A stretch of DNA of 26,628 nucleotides from Anaerolineales bacterium (GTDB taxonomy: Bacteria; Chloroflexota; Anaerolineae; Anaerolineales; UBA6663): NCBI GenBank assembly GCA_016789165.1, contig JAEURL010000285.1, positions 1 through 26,628 of the forward strand, given 5' to 3'. The notes under the pieces were generated by a model. That model made no database searches, was not told where the DNA came from, and saw only the letters and a list, made by a program, of their open reading frames with translations. Positions 15,355 through 22,666 of this stretch are shown piece by piece (position 1 is the first letter of the stretch; each line of letters opens with the position of its first letter). The translations under genes and the position numbers were made by a program.

Positions 15355-16237
15355 CAGCGTCGCCGCCCAACGCCCGCGCCCGGCCGGCCGGCGCCGCGCG
15401 CTCGGCCTCAGCCTGCGCGTGGCCATCGCCACGCTCCTGGCGGTCTTCTCGGCTTTTCCGATCCTGTGGATGATCTCGGCCTCGCTCAACCCGACCGGCT
15501 CGCTGGCCACCCAGAACTTGATCCCGGACAACCCCGGCCTGGGCAATTACCAGACCTTGCTCACCTCCGGCGAGTTCCCGTTCTGGACGTGGTTCGGCAA
15601 CTCGCTCAAGGTGGCCGTCACCACCGCCGTGCTGTCCCTGTCCATTACCACCATCGCGGCCTACGCCTTCTCGCGCTTCCGCTTCCGCGGCCGGCAGACG
15701 CTGCTCCGAGGCCTGCTGCTGCTCCAGGTCTTCCCGGCCCTGCTGGCGCTGGTGGCGGTCTTCCTGATGGTGGCGCAGATCGGCGAGGTGATCCCGTTCC
15801 TGGACCTGGACACCCACGGCAGCCTGATCCTGGTCTACCTGGGCGGGGCGATGGGCATCAACATCTGGCTGATGAAGGGCTACCTGGACACGGTCCCGCG
15901 CGAGATCGACGAGTCGGCCAAGGTGGAGGGCGCCTCGGATTGGCAGATCTTCACCCAGTTGATCCTGCCTCTGCTGCGCCCGATCCTGATCGTCATCGGC
16001 ATCATCAACTACATCGGCACCTACGGTGAGTTCGTCCTGGCGCGCGTCCTGCTGCGCAGCAACGACACCTACACCCTGATGGTGGGGCTGCAGGTCTTTG
16101 CCGGCGCGCAGTTTCAGCAGCGCTGGGGGGTGTTCGCCGCCGGCGCCCTGCTCGGCGCGCTGCCGATCATGGTCCTCTACCTGACCCTGCAGGACCAGAT
16201 CGTGGGCGGCCTGACCCAGGGCGCGGTGAAAGGCTAA
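15347..16237 (+). CDS. MalG/GanQ-type sugar ABC transporter permease
   Basis: Second membrane subunit of the importer, 296 residues with six predicted helices. The first helix is at about 24-44 and is followed by the short extracytoplasmic segment 'NPTGSLATQNLIPDNPGLGN' typical of MalG. The EAA motif reads 'VPREIDESAKVEGASDWQIF' near residues 183-205. The start codon lies inside the end of the MalF-like gene (8-bp overlap) with GGAGG at 15333-15337, 9 nt upstream, so the two are translationally coupled. The C-terminal 'GLTQGAVKG' matches the MalG tail that contacts the ATPase. Confidence 0.93.
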   Translation: MSDSVAAQRPRPAGRRRALGLSLRVAIATLLAVFSAFPILWMISASLNPTGSLATQNLIPDNPGLGNYQTLLTSGEFPFWTWFGNSLKVAVTTAVLSLSITTIAAYAFSRFRFRGRQTLLRGLLLLQVFPALLALVAVFLMVAQIGEVIPFLDLDTHGSLILVYLGGAMGINIWLMKGYLDTVPREIDESAKVEGASDWQIFTQLILPLLRPILIVIGIINYIGTYGEFVLARVLLRSNDTYTLMVGLQVFAGAQFQQRWGVFAAGALLGALPIMVLYLTLQDQIVGGLTQGAVKG

Positions 16238-16240
16238 ACG

Positions 16241-17869
16241 ATGAATGGGCGACACTGGTTGACCATCCTGCTGGCGCTCCTGCTGGGCGCCGCCGGCTGC
16301 GCGCCGGCCGCTTCAGCGCCGACGGGCACGCCGACCGCCGCCGTCGAGGCCGCCCCGGCGTTGCCGGCCCAGACAGCCGCGCCCAGCGCGACTCCGATAC
16401 CCGCGCCCGCCGATCTGGCCAACCCCGGCTTCGAAGCCCAGAACACCGACGGGACGCCGGCCGGCTGGACCAGCACCGGCCCCGCGAGCGCCGTGCGGCT
16501 GGAGGCGCGGGGCCATTCCGGCGGCTGGCGCCTGACGCACGGGGCCGCCGCGACCTACCAGGCCGAGACCGCGCAGGCCGTGGCCGGCCTGGCGAACGGC
16601 TGGTACACGCTCAGCGCCTGGGTGCGCTCCAGCGGCCAGCAGGTGGAGCTCTACCTGGCCCTGCAGTGCGGGGGCCAGGAAAAACGCGTGGCGGTGCCGG
16701 CCACCACGCCCGGCTACCGCTGGATCAGGCTGACGGTCTCGAACGAGGTCACGGACGGCCGCTGCCTCATCCGTTTCTACACCTTCGGCACGCCGGACAG
16801 CTGGGCCAGCTTCGACGACGTCGAGCTCGTCCCCGGCCGGGCGGCCCTGTCTATCCTGGGCGCCGATATCTCCAGCCTGACGAAGTCCGAGGACAAGGGC
16901 GGGATTTACAAGTACAGCGACGGGACCCCGGCCGACGCCCTGCAGATCCTCAAGGACGGCGGCCTGAATTACGCGCGCCTGCGCGTGTGGGTGGACCCGG
17001 CCGACGGCTACCACAATGAGGCCGAGGTGCTGGCCCTGGCCGGGCGGCTGAAGGCGCTGGGGCTGAAGCTCCTGGTGGATTTCCACTACTCGGACGATTG
17101 GGCCGACCCCGGCAAGCAGTACAAGCCGGCCGCCTGGAAGGACTACTCCCTGGAACAGCTCGAGCAGGCTGTCTACGACCACACCTACGCGGTGTGCAGC
17201 CGCCTGGCCGCCCAGGGCACGCCCGCCGACATGGTCCAGATCGGCAACGAGATCAACGCCGGCATCTTGTGGCCGGACGGCGATTACAACCACTTCGACA
17301 ACCTGGCGCGGCTGCTGACCGCCGGTTACCGGGCCGCCAAGGACGCCTCCAGCGCGACCGTGGTCATGCTGCACATCGCCGAGGGCGGCGACAACGAGAT
17401 GGCGCGCTGGTTCTTCGACAATCTCACGCGCCGCGACGTGCCCTTCGACGTAATCGGCGTGTCCTACTACCCGTTCTGGCACGGCAGCCTGGCCGAACTG
17501 CAGGCCAACCTGAACGACCTCACCGTCCGCTACGACAAAGACGTGCTCGTGGCCGAGTTCGCCTACGCCTTCACGGTGCTGGAAGACGATGGCTTCGCCA
17601 ACATCGCCGGCCGCAGTTTGGCCGTCGACGGCTACCTGTTCACGCCCGAGGGCCAGCGCCGCATGCTGCGGGACGTGATGGCCGTGGTGCGCGGGGTGCC
17701 GGACGGGCGCGGCCTGGGCGTCTTCTACTGGGACGCCACTTGGACGGCCGTGCCCGGCAACGGCTGGAACACCCAGGACCCGCAGTCCGGCAACGGCTGG
17801 GAGAACCAGGCCCTGTTCAACTACGCCGACGAGGCGCTGCCGGCGCTGCAAGAGTATCTGACCCCCTGA
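16241..17869 (+). CDS. lipoprotein CBM-GH53 endo-beta-1,4-galactanase
   Basis: Cuts beta-1,4-galactan or arabinogalactan I at the cell surface into oligomers for import. The 542-residue product has a lipoprotein signal ending 'LLLGAAGC' (C20), an Ala/Pro/Thr linker, a CBM4/9-like beta-sandwich (about 58-205, from 'NPGFEAQNTDGTPAGW' to 'WASFDDVELVPG'), and a GH53 barrel (about 207-540). GH53 marks are 'GADISSLTKSEDKGG', 'LNYARLRVWVDPADGYHN', 'LLVDFHYSDDWADPGKQ', acid/base E337 in 'QIGNEIN', nucleophile E439 in 'VAEFAYAF', and 'GVFYWDATW'. It starts 3 bp after the permease stop codon with AAAGG upstream, so it is in the same operon. This order parallels ganP-ganQ-(ganA)-ganB of Bacillus. Family assignment is firm; substrate preference among galactans is inferred. 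Confidence 0.93.
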   Translation: MNGRHWLTILLALLLGAAGCAPAASAPTGTPTAAVEAAPALPAQTAAPSATPIPAPADLANPGFEAQNTDGTPAGWTSTGPASAVRLEARGHSGGWRLTHGAAATYQAETAQAVAGLANGWYTLSAWVRSSGQQVELYLALQCGGQEKRVAVPATTPGYRWIRLTVSNEVTDGRCLIRFYTFGTPDSWASFDDVELVPGRAALSILGADISSLTKSEDKGGIYKYSDGTPADALQILKDGGLNYARLRVWVDPADGYHNEAEVLALAGRLKALGLKLLVDFHYSDDWADPGKQYKPAAWKDYSLEQLEQAVYDHTYAVCSRLAAQGTPADMVQIGNEINAGILWPDGDYNHFDNLARLLTAGYRAAKDASSATVVMLHIAEGGDNEMARWFFDNLTRRDVPFDVIGVSYYPFWHGSLAELQANLNDLTVRYDKDVLVAEFAYAFTVLEDDGFANIAGRSLAVDGYLFTPEGQRRMLRDVMAVVRGVPDGRGLGVFYWDATWTAVPGNGWNTQDPQSGNGWENQALFNYADEALPALQEYLTP

Positions 17870-17878
17870 CAGACGCGT

Positions 17879-19708
17879 ATGGCCGCTTTCTACGTCAACA
17901 TCGTCCACCGGCCGGAGATGGTGCCGGAATACCTCCAGAAGGAGGCCGAGCAGGGCAAGGTCGAAGACCTGACGCGCCGCGCGGTGCTGCAGGAATCGCT
18001 CGACATCTTCCGCACCCAGCAGCAGATCGCCCACGCTAATGGGCTGCGCACCACCGTCCAGATGACCTACGCCAGCCTGTTCAACGCCGAGGCCGTGGCC
18101 CTGGCCCAGGAGCACCACGCCCGCTTCGGCGACGAGATCGGCCTGACCTTTCTCGGCCTGCAGTGCGCGGAGTTCCGCGAAAAATTCAAGTCGAAGGAGC
18201 TGGCTATCTGGCTCTTCGCGCTGGACGACAAGCGCCGCATCGTCGACGAGCTCTTTGGCAAGTTCTTCGAGGTCTTCGGTTTCTATCCGACCTCCACCGG
18301 CTCCTACTACATGGACGCCGAGCTGGTGAATTACATCAAGAGCCGGTACCCGCAGGTGAAGGCCGCCGTGGCCACCTGCTGGGAGGAAGGCCCCAAAGCC
18401 TACTGGAACGCCAACAACTCCTGGTACACGCTGCTGGACGGCGGCCCGTGGAACCCGTGGATCCCGTCCAAACGCAACATCCACTGCCCGGCCTCGGACG
18501 AGGCCGACGACATCGGCCTGGTCGCCATCCCGCATCTCTCGCGCGACCTGATGGCCGTCTTCGACGGCCCCGGCTCGTACTACGGCACCCACCCGCAGAA
18601 CATCCTGCGCGGCATGGCCTACGAGGGCCGCGAGCTGCCCTACTTCCAGAATCTGGTGGACCAGTATCGGGCGCTGGCCAAGTACAACCGCGGCTATGCC
18701 TACAACATGATGTTCGTCGGCCCCGGCTGGATGAGCAAGAGCGGGCGCTGGGAGGCCGATTACGCCTTCCTGCTCAAGAGCTACCAGGAGGGGCTGGCCT
18801 ACTACGGCGAGCTCAAACAGCAAGGTCTCCTGCAAGACCTGACGATGAGCGAGTTCGCCGACGTGTACCGGCAGGGCCGGCCCTATTCCCGCCCCGAGTG
18901 CGCGCTGTGGCGCGACATCCTCTACGGCTCCCGGCGCCAGATGTTCTGGTACGCCGACCCGGCCATGCGCCTCTGCCTGGACATGAACCAGGGCGGGGCG
19001 CTGGTGGACCTGCGGCCCTACGCCGCCAAGCTCCTCCGGCCGTGCGGGGTGGGGACGAAGGCTAACCAGGACGCCTCCTACCCGTTCCTGGTGCAGTCGC
19101 TTTACCGGGCCGGCTACTTCACCCACTACGCCGGCGAGGGCGCGGTGAAGAGCTGCAAGATCGGGCATGGCGGCGAGCAGGTGGACCTGTGCGCCTGCCG
19201 CACCCAGGCGTCGTTTTCCGAGGCCGGCGATACGCGCATCGTCACGCTGGAGCCGGTGACGATTGAATTCGAGGCCTTCAGCGTGCGCGTGCAGAGCGAG
19301 TTCCGTTTGACGGAAGGCAGCGGCGAGGTCGAGATCATCCGGCGCGTGCTGGATTCCACCCGGCCGGACGCCGAGCTGACCATCGACGAATACATCACGG
19401 CCTGCTACGGCACCACCGAGTACCCCGAGGACTTGACCGGCGTGCGCTTGAGTCTACAGAGCGGGAGCGCGAGCGAAGCGATCGACTACGCCTACCAGTG
19501 CCGCGAGGCGGAACTGGCGGACGTCCAGTGCGTGGAGGCCGTCATCCCGCCGGTGGACACGCGCCTGTCCCTGCGCGCCGACGGCGCGGCCAGCGGCTAC
19601 TTCCGCGAGGGCTTCGCGTTCTCGCCCATGTACACCCTCGGCATCAAGAAGACCCTGCGGGGCCAAGGAGAGCTGCGCACATGGCTCAAGGTCGCAAAGG
19701 CCAGCTGA
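17879..19708 (+). CDS. unrecognised 609-residue probable carbohydrate-active protein
   Basis: No signal peptide, membrane helix or familiar active-site signature. Residues 1-~400 look like a beta/alpha barrel of the deacetylase/GH57/GH38 general type: strand-like starts 'FYVNIVHRPE', 'LRTTVQMTYAS', 'DEIGLTFLGL', 'FGFYPTSTGSYYMDAELVNY', 'VKAAVATCWEEG' and 'YAYNMMFVGPGWM', and a late 'LKQQGLLQDLTMSEFADVYR' as in deacetylase-like barrels. Residues ~430-600 look like a beta-sandwich ('TRIVTLEPVTIEFEAFSVRV'). It might belong to a family of unknown function such as DUF3863/DUF3864-type putative glycosidases, but I cannot confirm this. It lies 9 bp after the GH53 gene, where gan operons carry the GH42 beta-galactosidase, so it may complete oligogalactan breakdown in the cytoplasm. 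Candidate acidic residues occur in 'YYMDAE', 'CWEEG' and 'SDEADD'. Function is inferred from context only. Confidence 0.7.
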   Translation: MAAFYVNIVHRPEMVPEYLQKEAEQGKVEDLTRRAVLQESLDIFRTQQQIAHANGLRTTVQMTYASLFNAEAVALAQEHHARFGDEIGLTFLGLQCAEFREKFKSKELAIWLFALDDKRRIVDELFGKFFEVFGFYPTSTGSYYMDAELVNYIKSRYPQVKAAVATCWEEGPKAYWNANNSWYTLLDGGPWNPWIPSKRNIHCPASDEADDIGLVAIPHLSRDLMAVFDGPGSYYGTHPQNILRGMAYEGRELPYFQNLVDQYRALAKYNRGYAYNMMFVGPGWMSKSGRWEADYAFLLKSYQEGLAYYGELKQQGLLQDLTMSEFADVYRQGRPYSRPECALWRDILYGSRRQMFWYADPAMRLCLDMNQGGALVDLRPYAAKLLRPCGVGTKANQDASYPFLVQSLYRAGYFTHYAGEGAVKSCKIGHGGEQVDLCACRTQASFSEAGDTRIVTLEPVTIEFEAFSVRVQSEFRLTEGSGEVEIIRRVLDSTRPDAELTIDEYITACYGTTEYPEDLTGVRLSLQSGSASEAIDYAYQCREAELADVQCVEAVIPPVDTRLSLRADGAASGYFREGFAFSPMYTLGIKKTLRGQGELRTWLKVAKAS

Positions 19709-19890
19709 ACTACCGTTGTCCGCGCTGCCTGATGCGCGAGATCGACATGGACATGCTCTACGACCGGGACAAGGCCGAGTATTACTGCCTGCGCTGTTCG
19801 TTCACGGGCGACGAGCGGGAGGTCCTGCGCCTGAACGCGCAGTTCCGGGAGAAGTATCGCGCGCGGACCGTCCGGATCACGGAATTCTGA
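19681..19890 (+). CDS. 69-residue zinc-ribbon protein
   Basis: A small soluble protein with two knuckles, 'CPRCL' and 'CLRCS', spaced as in a zinc ribbon ('YRCPRCLMREIDMDMLYDRD', then 'EYYCLRCSFTGDE'), followed by a basic tail with 'REKYRARTVRITEF'. The gene overlaps the end of the 609-residue protein by 28 bp in another frame. AAGGAG at 19665-19670 sits 10 nt before the ATG, better than most sites in this operon, and the next GH53 gene starts 1 bp after its stop codon. Such ribbons are found in RNA-polymerase, ribosome and adaptor proteins; its role in a sugar operon is unknown. The reading frame is well supported by the Cys pairs, the ribosome-binding site and the coupling. Confidence 0.75.
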   Translation: MAQGRKGQLNYRCPRCLMREIDMDMLYDRDKAEYYCLRCSFTGDEREVLRLNAQFREKYRARTVRITEF

Positions 19891-19891
19891 A

Positions 19892-21328
19892 GTGGCCCCG
19901 GCGCTGACGTACCCGCCGCTGGTCAACCCCGGCTTCGAGGCCGGCCTGTTGGGCTGGGAAAGCACCGGCCGCCTGGACGCGGCCGCCCGCTCCGGAGCGG
20001 CGGCGCTGCGCCATGACGCCGGCCAGTTGGAGACGACGCAGACGCTGACCGGCCTCCCCAACGGCTGGTACACGCTGCAGGCCTGGGTGCGCGCCGCCGG
20101 CCCGGCCCAAGCCTATATCGCGCTGAGTGACGGCGCCGGGCCGGCGGCCCGCGCCGCGGTGCCGCTGGTCCCGGACCAGTGGCTGCACGTGGTCGTATCG
20201 GCCGAAGTAACCGGCCGGACAGGCACGGTCACTCTGGGCTCGGACGCCGCGGCCGGGGCCTGGGTCTGCTTCGACGACGTCGAGCTCGGGCCGGGGCGGG
20301 CAGCGCTCTCCATCCGCGGGGCCGACATCTCCAGCCTGAAGAAATCTGAGGACAAGGGCGGCGTCTACTATGACGCGGCCGGCGCCCCCGCCGACGCGCT
20401 CACGGTCCTGCGCGACCACGGGCTGAACTACGCCCGCCTGCGCGTCTGGGTTAACTCGCCAGATGGCTACCATAGCCTGGCCCAATTGCTGGCGATGGCC
20501 CGGCGCTGCCAGGCCGCCGGGCTCCAACTGCTGGTGGACTTCCACTACGCCGACAGTTGGGCCGACCCCGGCAAGCAGCCCAAACCCCAGGCCTGGGCGG
20601 GCCTGGACTTCGCGGGGCTGCGCCAAGCCGTGTACGACCACACCTTCGAAGTCTGCCGGCGCCTGACGGAGCAGGGCACCCCGCCGGCCATGGTGCAGGT
20701 GGGCAACGAGATCACCAACGGGATGGTCTGGCCGGACGGCCGGAACGACGGGGGCTTTGCGAACCTGGCCGCCCTGCTCAAGGCGGGCGGCCGCGCGGTG
20801 CGGGCCGGCGCCCCGGCGGCGCGGGTGATGCTGCACCTGGATAACGGCGGCAACAACGCCCTGTACCGCGGGTGGTTCGACAACATCCTGACGCAGGGGG
20901 TGCCCTTCGACCTGATCGGCGCGTCTTACTACCCCTACTGGCACGGCACCTTGGCCGACCTGCAGCACAACCTGGACGATATCGCCCGGCGCTACGCCAA
21001 GGACATTGTGGTGGTCGAGACAGCCTACGCCTTCACGCCCGACGACCACGATCACTACGAGAACGTCATCACCGCAGAGGTCTGTCCCGGCTACCCGTTC
21101 ACGCCGGCCGGCCAGGCCCGGCTGCTGGCCGATGTCATGACCATCGTGCGGGCGGTCCCGGACGGGCGCGGCCTGGGCGTCCTGTGGTGGGACGCCACCT
21201 GGACGGCCGTCCCCGGCAACGGCTGGGACCCGGCGCAGCCTCTCTCGGGGAACAACTGGGAGAACCAGGCCCTGTTCGATTTTGCCAGCCGCCCGCTCCC
21301 GGCCCTGCGCGTGCTCGGCCGGCCCTGA
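19892..21328 (+). CDS. CBM-GH53 galactanase paralogue without a signal peptide
   Basis: A second GH53, 478 residues, with the same architecture as the upstream galactanase minus its signal and linker. A CBM4/9-like sandwich ('PLVNPGFEAGLLGW' to 'WVCFDDVELGPG') is followed by a GH53 barrel with 'GADISSLKKSEDKGG', acid/base E273 in 'QVGNEIT', nucleophile E376 in 'VVETAYAF', and 'GVLWWDATW'. The start is GTG at 19892, one base after the zinc-ribbon stop codon. Upstream in this frame lies coding sequence of other genes, so a hidden signal peptide is unlikely. As written the enzyme is cytoplasmic, where it could trim imported galacto-oligosaccharides. Catalytic residues are intact, so it is not a decayed copy. 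The two copies are clearly diverged, pointing to an old duplication. Confidence 0.88.
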   Translation: MAPALTYPPLVNPGFEAGLLGWESTGRLDAAARSGAAALRHDAGQLETTQTLTGLPNGWYTLQAWVRAAGPAQAYIALSDGAGPAARAAVPLVPDQWLHVVVSAEVTGRTGTVTLGSDAAAGAWVCFDDVELGPGRAALSIRGADISSLKKSEDKGGVYYDAAGAPADALTVLRDHGLNYARLRVWVNSPDGYHSLAQLLAMARRCQAAGLQLLVDFHYADSWADPGKQPKPQAWAGLDFAGLRQAVYDHTFEVCRRLTEQGTPPAMVQVGNEITNGMVWPDGRNDGGFANLAALLKAGGRAVRAGAPAARVMLHLDNGGNNALYRGWFDNILTQGVPFDLIGASYYPYWHGTLADLQHNLDDIARRYAKDIVVVETAYAFTPDDHDHYENVITAEVCPGYPFTPAGQARLLADVMTIVRAVPDGRGLGVLWWDATWTAVPGNGWDPAQPLSGNNWENQALFDFASRPLPALRVLGRP

Positions 21329-21352
21329 GCGCCTGCGCCTCTCCCGGCGTCG

Positions 21353-22483
21353 TCACGGGCCGGCGCGCAGCCGGTCCCACACCTCCAGCGCCGGTTTGGG
21401 CGTGCCGTCCGCCTCGCGCAGCCCCACGGCCGTGAAGAAGCCCAGCGTGTTCAGGTCGTCGGCCGCCTTTCCCGGCAGCCCAGCGGCGTAAGAATCAGGA
21501 TCAAAATCGTTCAACAGCAGATAGACCCAGAAGGCCAGCCGTTCGCCCAGTTGTCCGTGGAGGGCGTTGAGGTAAGCCACCTGGTCCTGCGGCGTTCCGC
21601 CTTGCGCCCACGCGGCGAACGGCCGGGACGCAAACCCGCCCTCGGCCACGGCCACGGGCTTGGGCGTGCGCGCCAGCAGCGGCGTGTAGTAATCGGCCGG
21701 GATGTCGGCGCCGGCGGGGAAGACGAAGAACGGGTAAGACGAGATCACCCACACGTCCAGCTCCGGCTCGAAGGCCTCCACCTGATCCCAGTTAGTGGCG
21801 TACGCGGCCCGGCCCTCGGCGGCCTGGGCGAAGAGGTTGTTTAGGTCCTCCCACTGAAAGGACACGAAGATCTGGGTGGCGGGCGCTTCGGCCTTGACCA
21901 GCGCGTAGATCTCGCGATAGAGGCTGAGGTAGTGGGGGAAGTCGGCCGGGTGGGCGTCGGCGTAGGTGTTGATCTCGGAGGCCAGGCCCAGGTAGCGTGG
22001 GTGAAACGCGCGCACGATCCACAGGGCGAAATTCGTGACGGCCGCGCGCACCTGCGGGTTGGCGAAGCTGGCCTCCCAGCCGGCCGGCAGCCCCGCGAAC
22101 TCGCGGCGGTTGAGGCCGTTGAGCGCGTCCACCACGAAGAGCGCCTCCAGGCCTTGCCCGCGCGCCAGGGTCATGAGGTTGAGCAGGTCCGTGCGCTTCT
22201 GCGATTCGCCCGCCGCCCCCTGGACGAAGTCCTCCCAGACCACGTTCTCCTGAACGAGGACGAAATCGGCGTGTTCGCCCAGCGCCTGGAAGTGCTGCAA
22301 GACGCTGTCCAGTGTGGCCCGCGGCGGGCTGGGGAAGAAGCCGTAGGCCGTACGGCCCGCGTCAAATACCGAGGCGGCCGGCGCGGTGGGCGCCGGCGCC
22401 GGGCCGGCGGCGGGCTGGCCGCCCCCGCAGGCCAGGGCCAGCACCAGGCAGCTGAGCAGGGCGATCTGGATGGGCGGTTTCAT
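21353..22483 (-). CDS. lipoprotein with a glycosidase-like TIM barrel, family unassigned
   Basis: A 376-residue protein with a lipoprotein-type signal 'LSCLVLALAC' (C19) and an Ala/Pro/Thr linker to about residue 38, followed by one barrel domain. 'ASEINTYAD' (E170) and 'VAVAEGGFASR' (E281) look like the acid/base and nucleophile strands of clan GH-A retaining glycosidases, and 'DVWVISSYPFFVF' corresponds to the strand between them. I could not place it in a numbered family; it might be a remote relative of GH53 or a non-catalytic homologue. The ATG at 22483 is chosen over an upstream TTG because AAGG at 22491-22494 (minus strand) gives normal spacing. It converges on the GH53 paralogue with 24 bp between stops and no clear terminator. 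It probably acts at the cell surface on plant or microbial polysaccharide. Confidence 0.75.
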   Translation of the reverse strand: MKPPIQIALLSCLVLALACGGGQPAAGPAPAPTAPAASVFDAGRTAYGFFPSPPRATLDSVLQHFQALGEHADFVLVQENVVWEDFVQGAAGESQKRTDLLNLMTLARGQGLEALFVVDALNGLNRREFAGLPAGWEASFANPQVRAAVTNFALWIVRAFHPRYLGLASEINTYADAHPADFPHYLSLYREIYALVKAEAPATQIFVSFQWEDLNNLFAQAAEGRAAYATNWDQVEAFEPELDVWVISSYPFFVFPAGADIPADYYTPLLARTPKPVAVAEGGFASRPFAAWAQGGTPQDQVAYLNALHGQLGERLAFWVYLLLNDFDPDSYAAGLPGKAADDLNTLGFFTAVGLREADGTPKPALEVWDRLRAGP

Positions 22484-22549
22484 CAACCAACCTTACAGCC
22501 CGGCCTCCGCAAAAGTTGCGCCGGGCCGGCGCCGGCCGGCCGCTTACGG

Positions 22550-22555
22550 TACAAT
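22550..22555 (+). promoter_or_regulatory. candidate -10 box of the phosphatase/CHAT operon
   Basis: TACAAT lies about 110 bp upstream of the phosphatase start, in the 183-bp divergent gap. It stands out in an AT-richer patch after a run of GCCGGC. No -35 match is found at standard spacing. The leader between it and the gene shows no structure I could recognise. Confidence 0.35.
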
Positions 22556-22666
22556 ACGGACTATCCCGCTCATCATTAATCAAGCCGCTGCATCTGCCGC
22601 GCATAGACCGGTTGCCTGAGCCCGCTTTGTCGCCAGCGCCGGACATTGCGCCTCCGGGACATGCCG

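Noticed and set aside
16313..19168. 951-codon minus-strand open frame across the GH53 and 609-residue genes
   Set aside because: It spans two real genes and their junction, has no family resemblance and repeats Val/Gly/Ala/His patterns expected from antisense of GC-rich codons.
19892..21328. Pseudogene copy of the upstream galactanase
   Set aside because: Full-length, both catalytic Glu kept, no frameshift, and translationally coupled; only the signal peptide is missing.
21329..21352. Bidirectional terminator between the convergent GH53 and lipoprotein genes
   Set aside because: The 24-bp gap has no stem followed by a T-tract in either direction.
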